A stretch of 64,000 nt of DNA, from assembly GCA_947561585.1 (NCBI GenBank), contig CANNZV010003225.1, positions 1-64,000 on the forward strand, read 5' to 3'. This document shows positions 45,421 through 55,599 of this stretch, in pieces. The DNA is from Caprella mutica (taxonomy: Eukaryota > Arthropoda > Malacostraca > Amphipoda > Caprellidae). Every line of letters begins with the position of its first letter. The first letter of the stretch is position 1. The notes beneath the pieces were generated by a model, which was given only the letters and a program-made list of their open reading frames with translations, ran no database searches and had not been told where the DNA came from. Both the position numbers and the translations under genes were made by a program.

Positions 45421-45710
45421 CTAAAAAAAAGTAATTCATGTTTCTTGTGCATTATGTTCCAAGCATTTCCCACTTTTAACAAACTTTTATGGTTCACATA
45501 GAGAGTGAATTCCTTTATTGAACTTATGTTAATTTCTAAGATGATCACAGTCCTCTCATTAACTAGGAAGCTGGCAATCTACTAGCTTTCTAGTTAACGA
45601 CAGACTTCGATACATCATTAAAAACTTTTTAGTTGACAGTCTTTTATACATTGCGGTATCCAAGTTACGACACTATATGCCTATCTATATCTTTCCAAAT
45701 GTAACTTTAA

Positions 45711-46317
45711 GGGCTTATCCACACCATAGCTACGGTCACGGTCCGGTCTCATCCTTGTGCATCCACATATTCGGTCCGGTCACGGTCCGCTCCCGTCCCT
45801 TCCGGGTCATCTGATTTTCATTGCTCTTAATTTATTAACAGGATGAGAGAAAACAAAAAAGGAGAGATTCTGAGTTCATCCTATTCTAAAAGATAGGAAG
45901 TGTGAATGATATCTACTCGTTGTATCCTCATCTAATAGATGACAAAACTAAATTCTGTAGTTATTTTCGAATGACTATTGGAACTTTTGAAAAAATATGT
46001 CTAATGTTGAAAATGATTTGAAAAAAGGAACATGCCACACTGAAAAAAACGATCACTCCTAGAGAAAGACTGGTTGTATATCTATGCCTCTAAGGTAAGA
46101 AATATGTATAATATTGAAGAAAAAACATTGAAATAATAAAACTGGAGCGCTGTGGTAGTTCACACCGGCAACGCTCCGATCACGGTCCAGTCAAAATATC
46201 TTTTGATTGGATCGTGACCTGACCGGCACTGCCAGTGTGAATGCTTTACGTGAAATGCATTAAAGAATATTGGACCGGACTGTGACTCAGTGACCGGAGC
46301 TATGGTGTGAATCAGCC
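45711..46317 (+). mobile_element. degenerate PIF/Harbinger element with transposase fragment, copy A
   Basis: Imperfect terminal repeats GGGCTTATCCACACCATAGC and GCTATGGTGTGAATCAGCC flank about 600 bp with CGGTCACGGTCCGGTC-type subterminal repeats. Between about 45915 and 46090 one frame reads LYPHLIDDKTKFCSYFRMTI, then GTFEKICLML and TPRERLVVYLCL. That is the N-terminal YFRM...TF...I.P.ERL pattern of Harbinger transposases. A stop lies inside and the catalytic part is missing, so it is non-autonomous. Confidence 0.75.
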
Positions 46318-48757
46318 ATGAAATTTCTCTCCAAAAGGATTGTTCCGCCTTTTGAATATTACTATCATTCAATTCTCCAATCGAAACATTTAGACGAAGA
46401 AGACAACAACGCTTTGAAATTCTTAATGGACCATGTTATTCTTGCAAATCCTATGTTCTGATGAAGACTCTCTGAAAACCTACCCAAACTGCCTAAAGTA
46501 TTACCCAAAGCTGAGGAGTGTCAGTTACTACATGTCAACAGGGATACCCTCTTTAGTTACCACAAGGTAAGGGAAATAGTTATTATACTCAATTACCTCA
46601 GAGGTAATAACTGTTATCATAGTATTATATTTAAAAGATTTACCAGTTTTGTTAAATAGCAATCATCGCAACAACTGGCTTCACCATTGTCGCTTAGCGG
46701 TAACCTGTATCGTTTGTCGTGCTAAACCAGCTATCATAATAATGTCATCACCTCATCTCTTTCCCCTCAGTTATCAGAGCAGTTCCTGAGTTCCATTCAG
46801 TCCCTGTTGGTGTGTTCCCATTACCGCAACAGTCCTGACGATCTGCAGCAGCTCAGTGATGCCCCTGGTCACCACCTCTTCGTGCTGGTGTCTCCCCACA
46901 CAGACACTGACTCTCTACCCACTGTACTAGTGGTGTTACAGGTCAGTCTCATTACCTTCGCAAATTGCAGAATGTTATGTTTTGAATTTTTTTATTTGCA
47001 TAGCTGAAACAAAAAGTATTCAACCAAATTGTCTGTAATTTGGTTGGATGATTGGTCATTATCCTGGAATTATTTGATTAGAGATTTTGGGAGCGAGTGG
47101 GATGAAGGTCAAGGTCATTTATAACTCAAGAATTATCTGATGGTGAAGGTCATTTTTATTATATGCCTTTTGTATAGGTGTCAGGAGATATTAAATAGCT
47201 TCTAATAATTTTATCATTATCCTCTCATGGCTCAAACTTCTCTTTTTTATATATTAATTGTCTTGCTAATTAATTTAAACAATTTAACTTTGTTCATGGA
47301 GCCACTTTCCTTTCTGACAGCTTCTTTCAGTCTCTTGTATTTAATTTTATTATGATGTCAGTTATATCGACTTTTGTTCCGAATCAGAGGTTAAACCCAA
47401 TGGCACCAATACTAAATGTATGTATTAACCAATACTAAATGTATTGGTTAATCATTAAATGAATCAATTGCCCAATACATTTCTCCACCTGTAAGGTACT
47501 TTTGTTTCAATAAATAAATAAAATAAATGTGCTCCTCCTTCAGGTTGTCCTAGAGGGTGGCATCAGCAAGGCGGTGACTGTTAAAGGTCTCAACTGCACC
47601 GATTACGAGAGACCTGCTGGTGATCTCATCCCTTGGACCATCAGCAATGCCTTCCAGAACTACGATTTCCCCCAATTTGCCGGGGTGAGGATTCTAAGGA
47701 TAGCAACACACCCTGAGGCCCAGGGACGCAGGTACGGGTCTAGAGCTGTAGAACTACTGCGCCAGTACTACATGACCAACACACACCTCGCCAGTGATAC
47801 AGAGATAGCAAAGACCATTGTAGAGAACAGGGAAACTATGAAAATTGTGCGTAATGGTGAGCTGCAGACTATCGGCTCCTCCGCTTCAACTACTCCTCCC
47901 CTCCTCTCACCCCTCTCCTCCCGTCCTGCCGAGGCTGTTCACTACCTGGGTGTTGCCTTTGGGGTCACGCAGCAGCTGCTCACCTTCTGGAAAAGAAGCA
48001 ACTTCTCAATGGTCTATATTAGGTGAGAAACTTCTATCCTTCTATTGAAGAGGAGCTTTTCTGCGTGCATGAGCATGTCCTAATACCTCTTTTTTCCTCA
48101 TTTCAGTCAAGTTAGCAACAAACTGACGGGTGAACACACTGTGATTATGCTGAACAGGTTGCAGAACAGTGACGTCACGTCAACCCTTCACTCTGATTGG
48201 CTGGCCAGTCTCTACAGAGAATGCATGAGGAGAATGGTGTACCTAGCTAGTTCCTACCTTAGGCACTTCTCATGTCAGCTCACTCTGTCAGCACTTTGTA
48301 GCAGTGTCTTCAAACCTACAAACAAAGGTCAGTGTTAAACCTAACAACAATATCCTTATCAGTAAGTTGAGTTTTGACTCCTTGTATATAACTGTTAAGC
48401 TATTAATAACTTAGGTATTTAAAGTGTCCAAATCTCGCACAGGTAACAGCAGGTCAGTGCGTAACAGTGTCACAGAGGGTGACCTGAAGAGACTAAGACT
48501 CTTCCAGTTTCACCAGTGTGAGGCACCTCTCATTAGTGACATCATCTCTAAAGTGGCCAGACTCTATTTCCTAGACCACATCAGGGGCTGCAAACTCAAG
48601 GGGTTGGAAGCAGTAAGTAGCTATGTTGGTTGTTAGATGAGACAAGATCTACAGTAGCTATGACCAACAAAAAAATACAATCTATTTTAAAATTAGATTA
48701 GCTTGCTATAAATAGAAATATATTTATGTAGTAGTCCGTATCTTTAATAAGAGGTAT

Positions 48758-49235
48758 CATGTTTAAACTTGTTGATGCATGTTTGAACTTGTTGATACAT
48801 GTTTGAACTTGTTGATACATGTTTGAACTTGTTGATACATGTTTGAACTTGTTGATACATGTTTGAACTTGTTGATACATGTTTGAACTTGTTGATACAT
48901 GTTTGAACTTGTTGATACATGTTTGAACTTGTCGATACATGTTTGAACTTGTCGATACATGTTTGAGCTTGTTGATTATTGTTTGAGCTTGTCGATACAT
49001 ACTTTAATTTGTTGATACTCACTTTAATTTGTTGATACTTACTTTAATTTGTTGATACTTACTTTAATTTGTTGATACTTACTTTAATTTGTTGATACTT
49101 ACTTTAATTTGTTGATACTTACTTTAATTTGTTGATACTTACTTTAATTTGTTGATACTTACTTTAATTTGTTGATACTTACTTTAATTTGTTGATACTT
49201 ACTTTAATTTGTTGATACTTACTTTAATTTGTTGA
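48758..49235. repeat. 20-bp VNTR in NAT10 intron 12, copy B
   Basis: Same two-block array as 42381-42837 but more homogeneous (nearly all GTTGATACATGTTTGAACTT), and 21 bp longer. Confidence 0.92.
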
Positions 49236-50037
49236 ACATATTAGAACCTATTTCGATTTGTGTATTCAAATCTTCCCAATCTACCCCTCACCATGAACAC
49301 AAATATTCACAACAATAACAACTCCATCTCTCCCCAGGCTGTTCTGTGCGGTTTGGGTCTACTGAAGAAGACGGAGGCTGACTTGGCTAAGGAGTTCAAC
49401 TTGGAAATGAGGAACATTCTGGAGACTAAACACAAGATGCTGCAGAAACTAAATGATGCTCTCGTGAGTGAAACGTTCAAAAGATATTACCATATGAAAA
49501 TTAAATACCGGGTGAAAATTTCAATGTTTTATTATTGAAAAGAATGTAGCTACCTATAAAAATATCAAAAATAATAATTCATCGAAAATAATGATTATTA
49601 TATCATTTTTGTGTATTTCTCTCCACATTTTAATCATATTAATATTTTGATACTATTTTTAATATTAGCTTATTACTATTTAAATTCACATCTGGTAGTT
49701 GTGACATATGGCTAATGTGATGTAGCTCTTCAAATTTGTTTTACTCTCTTTAGAATTTGATGATGTCGGACCCCCTCGACTCGGAGGAAGATGAAGAGGC
49801 AGTGCTAGCCAAGGTAGAGAGTGTGGCTAAGGTTGCCAAGAATGAAATAGGAGAGCAGAAGAAGGAGTACGAGAGTAATCTGCAGGAGATGAGAGAAGTG
49901 GATAAGAGAGTACAGGAAGAGAGAAAGAAGAGGAAGATGGAACAGTACAAAGAGTAAGAATTGATATTTTGATATAAATAACTCAATTAATGGACACTCA
50001 CCGTACTATGAAAGTGGGTGCTGCCATAGGTCATGAA

Positions 50038-50216
50038 TAGGGTTGTGACAATATGCGTTTAAAATCATAGATCTTAAGAATAGCATAGACGATTCGATAT
50101 GAAATGGTATCGAATGCTATATACCGCTGATTTAGAACGATTCAATAATCTTTAATTCAATCCGTCTATAATATTTTCAGGATCTATTATTCTAAACGCA
50201 TATTGTCTCAACCCTA
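50038..50216. mobile_element. hAT-like MITE (family M3), copy B
   Basis: Copy of 43640-43818 with the same GTCATGAA flanks, carried along in the duplication. Confidence 0.9.
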
Positions 50217-50496
50217 GTCATGAATCAATGTTAGATTTAGAAATGCTTACACCCACTTTCCGAGTATTGTGACTCTGTGAGCCAAGATATCAGAGTACAG
50301 TGACTTTATACTTTATAAACAATCTAACCTCAATTTTTATTTTTCAGAGACAAGTCCAAGAGACTAGACATACACACTATCAAGAAGAAGAAGAGAATGC
50401 TCTAAATATATCCTGTGTACATGCATAGCATATCAGTAACCTCCCTGGGAAACATTAGAGTGATTGCTAAGGTTGATTGGTTCAAATTAGTCTAAA

Positions 50497-50666
50497 GGGC
50501 CGTACACACGGTAGGGTTTTTTAAGTCTTTCCACCAGACTTTTTGCTAAGCTCCTCCTACTTTTTACACGAGAATATAAAAAAAAACGATATAATTGTTA
50601 TTTATTTCAGGAGGAGCTTAGCAAAAAGTCTGGTAGAGAGACTTGAAAAAATCCACGTGTGTACGG
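50497..50666. mobile_element. MITE family M2, copy B
   Basis: Counterpart of 44099-44269; it keeps AAGTCTTTCCACCAGACTTT and TTGCTAAGCTCCTCC, closer to the copy at 8591 than copy A is. Confidence 0.85.
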
Positions 50667-51177
50667 TTCTTAAGGGTACAGAAGTTTTTCGATAAAATAA
50701 CATTTAAATTCGTTTCTAAAGTTAACTTTAAACCCTAAACATACTAACAATGTTTCACCATTGCCAATATTGAGACAATGTTTGTCCTAGAAACATTGCT
50801 ACATGAAAATCATACCATTTGAAGCAACTTCTGAATTGGAACTAACATTTATGGGTGGTGTTAAAAATACTAGTTGTTAAAAATAGAAATCTGTAGTTGT
50901 TGAAGAGTTTTGATGGCTGTGAACTATTGTGTTTTTTCTTCCAATGGACTATTATTATGGTCTAACTTTCCTTTATTCTTTTTAATAAATAGCACATCAT
51001 GGAACCGCGTCCTGTTATCAAAGTATCTTTTACAAAAACTTTATATATTGAAACTGGTGGCAAAATTTGATGAATATCATTTTATTCGTTCTGCCTTGTT
51101 TCAATTACTGTACTGTTGTTTTTGGGTTTCGCCAACCCATATACGTTGATAAATTTACTGAATGTGTAGTGTGTAGG

Positions 51178-51332
51178 TCTGACTGCATTCATGCGCTGGG
51201 TCAACACGGTTGCCTGTGGTAGCAGAGTAGTCGACCTAGTGCATGGAGCGTACTTTCACTGTCCCATCTTCTACGAGGCCTTCTCCTCATGTCTCTTTGG
51301 TACACCTCGTAGTGGACAGGGACAACTTTAAA
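51178..51332 (+). other. unidentified exon-like segment, copy B
   Basis: Counterpart of 44775-44928 with the frame still open (GLTAFMRWVNTVACGSR). No family recognised. Confidence 0.35.
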
Positions 51333-51429
51333 ACACCTGAAATAATAATAATTTTGATGAATATTATCATTTGCAGTGGCGTGGAATATGCTATTAATAA
51401 TAAGTTGAGAAATATTTAAGATAAGGTAG

Positions 51430-51832
51430 TGCCGTAGCCTTCGTCCAACCAGAAGTGAGGGGAATCGAGGTGATGCTCTGCCGACTGAGAATTGGTCATA
51501 CCTTCTTCACACACATCTGATGGAAAGAAGTAACTCACCTGACTGTCAGCACTGCCACTGTGCTCTGTCAGTAAGACAGGTGCTCCCAGAGTGTTCAGTG
51601 CGAACAACTGAGATACAACTACAATGGTAGAGGATCAATATCTCTTGGAGACATACTCTGCGAGAACATCGGACAGTTCAACGTGACGAGACTCAGCTCA
51701 TATCTGACCTCTAGAGACGACGTGGCAGGAAACTCAATCAATTACATTGGTATCTGTTTTGATAGAAAGGATTCGGTCAGTAGTCTGCAAGGTTTGGAAC
51801 TCGGCGATATGAATGAACTAAAAGCCTAAAAA
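51430..51832 (+). pseudogene. decayed C-terminus of a non-LTR (Jockey-type) retrotransposon, copy B
   Basis: Reads ISLGDILCENIGQFNVTRLS then SYLTSRDDVAGN and continues open to GLELGDMNELKA and a stop. In copy A a 1-base deletion after NYIG breaks this frame. The upstream RLRIGHT and Cys-rich parts are in other frames, so it is dead as a whole. Confidence 0.62.
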
Positions 51833-52096
51833 AAGTAATTCATGTTTCTTGTGCATTATGTTCCAAGCATTTCCCACTTTTAACAAACTTTTATGGTTCA
51901 CATAGAGAGTGAATTCCATAATTGAACTTATGATAATTTCTTAGATGATCACAGTGCTCTCATTAACTAGGAAGCTGGCAATCGACAGGCTTCGATACAT
52001 CATTAAAAACCTTTTTAGTGGACAGTTTTCTATACATTGCGGTATCCAAGTTACGACACTATATGCCTATCTATATCTTTCCAAATGTAACTTTAA

Positions 52097-52702
52097 GGGC
52101 TAAACCATAACATAGCTACGGTCACGGTCCGATCTCATCCTTATGCATTCACATATTCGGTCCGGTCACGGTCCGCTCCCGTCCCTTCCGGGTCATCTGA
52201 TTTTCATTGCTCTTAATTTATTAACAGGATGAGAGAAAACAAAAAAGGAGAGATTCTGAGTTCATCCTATTCTAAAAGATAGGAAGTGTGAATGATATCT
52301 ACTCGTTGTATCCTCATCTAATAGATGACAAAACTAAATTCTGTAGTTATTTTCGAATGACTATTGGTACTTTTGAAAAAATATGTCTAATGTTGAAAAT
52401 GATTTGAAAAAAGGAACATGCCACACTGAAAAAACGATCACTCCTAGAGAAAGACTGGTTGTATATCTATGCCTCTGAGGTAAGAAATATGTATAATATT
52501 GAAGAAAAAACATTGAAATAATAAAACTGGAGCGCTGTGGTAGTTCACACCGGCAACGCTCCGATCACGGTCCAGTCAAAATATCTTTTGATTGGATCGT
52601 GACCTGACCGGCACTGCCAGTGTGAATGCTTTACGTGAAATGCATTAAAGAATATTGGACCGGACTGTGACTCAGTGACCGGAGCTATGGTGTGAATCAG
52701 CC
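52097..52702 (+). mobile_element. degenerate PIF/Harbinger element, copy B
   Basis: Counterpart of 45711-46317; the left terminus is further decayed (GGGCTAAACCATAACATAGC). Confidence 0.75.
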
Positions 52703-52856
52703 ATGAAATTTCTCTCCAAAAGGATTGTTCCACCTTTTGAATATTACTATCATTCAATTCTCCAATCGAAACATTTAGACGAAGAAGACAACAACGCTTT
52801 GAAATTCTTAATGGACCATGTTATTCTTGCAAATCCTATGTTGTGATGAAGACTCT

Positions 52857-53311
52857 GAAGAAAAGTTATTAAGAAGCTGGTATATGTAGATGGGTGTCAT
52901 TAACTAGGAAACTGGTAGATTCAATGATAATGACTATCATTATCTAGGAATTTACCGAACTTATGTTAGATACCAAGCAGCAATATTATTATTTGTTTCG
53001 TTGAAGTTGGAAGGAAAATTTTGTACCAATCAATTTTTGTGTTATATTATCAAAGTAGGTACATTCATTTGATTTTTTTCCCTCAATTGATAAGCATACT
53101 TCAAATTTCCATGTCAATAACTTCTTTTACCTAGATGTGGTAGGCTACATTAATTTTCATTAGAGTTGTATCAAAATGTCTTTATAGGTTCCCCCTCGAA
53201 GAAAATTTCAATTTATTGTGCGTAGTTTAGTAAATTGTTTCAGTTGCGTTCGAGACTGAGACCGAGAACCACCTTCCTTTATTGTGATAGAAACTATTAA
53301 TAATTATTAAA
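52857..53311. other. intergenic DNA and probable F-box gene 5' region
   Basis: No other gene seen. An initiator-like TTCAGTTGCGTTCGAGACTG at about 53239 with moderate GC content precedes the F-box ATG by about 70 bp and is the likely start region. No TATA box is obvious. Confidence 0.4.
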
Positions 53312-54717
53312 ATGAACTTGCCTGTGGAGATGCTGGAGAAAATCTTCTCCTATTTGCCCTCTGAAAACCTACTAAGTTGTTCAGAAGTTTGCATTCTTTG
53401 GCATGATGTTTCTATGAGGTAAGAACAGGAAGACATAGAAAACTTGAGTGAGGAGGGACTGTGTTAATAACTGAATATAAAACTAATTCACATTTGTATT
53501 ACGGTTCCTAATATAATTATTGTTTTTTGTGACTTTTACACTCTCTTTTGTGATACTTAGTATATATTGTCATATTTTAAATTGCAGAATGAGCAGAAAA
53601 CTTTGTTTTGAACAAATATCAGAGGATCTTCTCGACGAATTAGTATTTTCTAAGCACCAAAAACTATTACGAGTTTTGTTCGAAGAAAATGCTTCAAAGG
53701 AAACTATTTTTGATGCAATCAATTGGGTGGAAATAAACCATAGTTTCTTGATGCTCAAACCGAAAGAGGTTGTTCAAAATTACCATATTGGAACAATTGA
53801 GATGCATCCTCTAGGTAAGTATCGTAAAGTCTGCTAATTAATTAACATTACAAAACTTTTTTTCTAATTCTTGTTTACGTTCAGGTGAAGATGTGGCAAT
53901 AGTTCAGAAAAATGAAGAGGAGACTAAATTTAAAGTCATCAGTAATGAGAAATTGGATGAAAGTGTTTTCACTTCATTGTCCTACGATCGTTCCATACTT
54001 TCTTGCAAAGATTCAATAACTGTGAGTATAGTTATTAAATTTTATAATTAATTACTGTTATCAATAAGGTCAAAAAAAGCCTTGAGATACCATCATTACT
54101 GTTATTTTGATGCTGAATAATTTTGCATCTAACTATTTCTTTCTTTCTAATTTAAACTATTACTTCTGCCTCAATTAATAAGCATTTAATTAATATGTTT
54201 CAGGTTGAGAGGTTAGACTTTGGATGTGAAAGTGTGGCATTATTTTTCACAGGACACACCCTAATCTTCATACTCTGCAGTAATTCTGCCACTGATCTGA
54301 CATGGAACTTCCTAAACTCCGATTTTGATGTTTCTCTTAGTAACAAAATAAGGTAAATATTTTTTCAATAAATTCGATTAATTTGGTTCTTTTTTTAAGG
54401 ATTTCATTTAAAATTTGATTCTTTTAATATATTCCAGATGTTTTGATTCATTCATGGTTGTTCAAGAAAAAACAAACAGATTCAAATTGGATATTTGTGA
54501 ATTAAATCTCATAGAAAGTGAGATTGTGATCAATAAGTTAACATCTCTGGAGTGTGAGAAAGCAATCTCTAACTTCACTTTTTGGCGGCAAGTGGTGAGT
54601 ACCGTTAATAATTTTGAATTACTTCTGTATTAATAAATTGACTCTTCAAGTGTAACTCTCTAACAAGTTCACTATTAGTAGTTAATTCAGGATAATTATA
54701 GAAAGGATAAAATCTAA
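53312..54717 (+). CDS. F-box protein, small, six exons
   Basis: Proposed exons: 53312-53418, 53588-53814, 53885-54021, 54204-54352, 54438-54594 and, less surely, 54691-54717, giving about 267 aa. The N-terminus is MNLPVEMLEKIFSYLPSENL then LSCSEVCILWHDVS, a textbook F-box (LPxE.L..IFSYL...LL.CS.VC..W), the part that binds Skp1 in SCF ubiquitin ligases. The rest (CFEQISEDLLDELVFSKHQK, WVEINHSFLMLKPKEV) shows no WD40 or Leu-rich repeats that I can name, so the target is unknown. The last exon (DNYRKDKI, stop) follows a good CAG acceptor. If intron 5 is retained, the frame instead stops at 54633. AATAAA at 54764 would be the poly(A) signal. Confidence 0.75.
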
Positions 54718-54723
54718 AAATAG

Positions 54724-54729
54724 TTTATT
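54724..54729 (-). terminator. candidate poly(A) signal of histone H1
   Basis: AATAAA on the minus strand, about 220 bp after the H1 stop. I saw no replication-type histone 3' stem-loop between the stop and this site, which suggests a polyadenylated H1 message. Confidence 0.45.
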
Positions 54730-54763
54730 ATATGACGAAATCTAACCAGGCCTAGTTAGACAA

Positions 54764-54769
54764 AATAAA
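54764..54769 (+). terminator. candidate poly(A) signal of the F-box gene
   Basis: AATAAA on the plus strand, 47 bp after the proposed stop. It lies beyond the H1 poly(A) signal, so the two convergent messages would overlap at their 3' ends. Confidence 0.5.
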
Positions 54770-54948
54770 AACGATCAGGTACTAGTATACCTAACTATAT
54801 GCACTACAACGTACAAATATACAATAATGGATTTTTAAACTAATGGCAACATGATGATATTTACAATGAATACGACAAAACGTGAACATATTTAAACGCT
54901 TAACATTTAACGATATTGAAAATTATTGAATTGGGGAATTGCGTGAAT

Positions 54949-55482
54949 TTACTTCTTGGCTGCGACTTTCTTTGTGGTCTTCTTGGCGGCCTTCTTTGCC
55001 TTGGGCTTCTTGGCTGCTGGGGACTTGGCGGCTTTCTTTGTGGATTTCTTTGGAGATTTGGCGGCCTTCTTGGCGGCAGGCTTCTTGGTAGCGGTCTTCT
55101 TAGCTGCCTTCTTTGGAGATTTGGCGGCCTTCTTTGCTGCGGGTTTCTTAGCAGCGGGCTTCTTGGCAGCCTTAGGCTTGGCGGCATCGGCTACTTTGAA
55201 TGAGCCAGAGGCACCGGTTCCCTTAACTTGTTTGAGGGCTCCGGAGGCGACTCCTCTCTTGAGGGCCATACGGATGTGGGGTCCGGTGGATTTCTCATCA
55301 ACCTTGTAGTTGGCGATGATGTACTTCTTGATGGCCTGGCTGGAGGATCCGGTGCGGTCCTTCAGGGCGACGATGGCAGCAGAAATCATTTCGCTGTATT
55401 TGGGGTGAGCAGCGGGCTTCTTTGGCTTGGTGGTCTTCTTGACGACCTTCTTGGCGGGGGCAGCAGCGGTGGTATCAGCCAT
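54949..55482 (-). CDS. linker histone H1
   Basis: Intronless 177-aa protein. A short basic N-tail (to about residue 25) precedes the H15 winged-helix domain (about 26-98; [45 protein letters not shown]). A Lys/Ala/Pro-rich tail of about 78 residues follows, with several AAKSPKK motifs of the kind phosphorylated by cyclin-dependent kinases. It binds linker DNA at the nucleosome dyad and compacts chromatin. HPKYSEMI and GTGASGSF are diagnostic. No core histone gene is nearby, so it is outside a histone cluster in this window. Codon use is much GC-richer than the surroundings. Confidence 0.96.
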   Translation of the reverse strand: MADTTAAAPAKKVVKKTTKPKKPAAHPKYSEMISAAIVALKDRTGSSSQAIKKYIIANYKVDEKSTGPHIRMALKRGVASGALKQVKGTGASGSFKVADAAKPKAAKKPAAKKPAAKKAAKSPKKAAKKTATKKPAAKKAAKSPKKSTKKAAKSPAAKKPKAKKAAKKTTKKVAAKK

Positions 55483-55539
55483 TTTAATTGGTTGTTGTTT
55501 TGATTGTTTTATTGTTGCAAGGAGAGATGTTGACTCGAC

Positions 55540-55590
55540 AGTGACTGAGAGCGTTATGTCAAAAATTTAGAGCCACTCTCTTTATATAGC
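55540..55590 (-). promoter_or_regulatory. H1 promoter: TATA box and initiator
   Basis: On the minus strand TATATAAA (55581-55588) lies about 40 bp before TCTCAGTCAC (initiator TCAGT, about 55543-55547), then a leader of about 60 bases to the ATG at 55482. Spacing is slightly longer than the usual 30 bp. Confidence 0.6.
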
Positions 55591-55599
55591 TCGGTGTGC

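Larger units (their letters stand above)
40094..46475 (+). repeat. 6.38-kb tandem segmental duplication, copy A
   Basis: Runs from inside NAT10 exon 8 (AAACCTACCCAAACTGCC) to GATGAAGACTCT followed by about 4 unexplained bases. It repeats at 46476-52856 with an offset of 6382 bp, then 6377 after a 5-base indel in intron 9, then 6398 after the intron-12 VNTR. The copies differ by scattered substitutions and small indels, and by eye are well above 95% identical. Confidence 0.95.
46476..50405 (+). pseudogene. duplicated 3' half of NAT10 (5'-truncated, reading frame intact)
   Basis: Exon equivalents are 46476-46566 (truncated exon 8), 46771-46941, 47544-48022, 48107-48327, 48443-48612, 49338-49463, 49754-49953 and 50348-50405. 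All splice sites and frames are preserved. The differences I noticed in coding sequence are silent (such as CTGCTACGC/CTACTGCGC and CTTGAC/CTCGAC). It lacks the start, helicase-like region and Walker motifs, and has no promoter of its own that I can see. It encodes only the acetyltransferase and C-terminal parts. It may be a young dead copy, an alternative 3' end, or two alleles misassembled side by side. Confidence 0.85.
46476..52856 (+). repeat. 6.38-kb tandem segmental duplication, copy B
   Basis: Second copy of 40094-46475, ending at GATGAAGACTCT before unique sequence. It carries its own VNTR, hAT MITE, M2 MITE, retrotransposon fragment and Harbinger fragment in the same order as copy A. 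Confidence 0.95.

Noticed and set aside
54900..55503. Plus-strand and alternate-frame ORFs over the H1 gene
   Set aside because: They are shadows of the Lys/Ala-rich H1 coding sequence on the minus strand.
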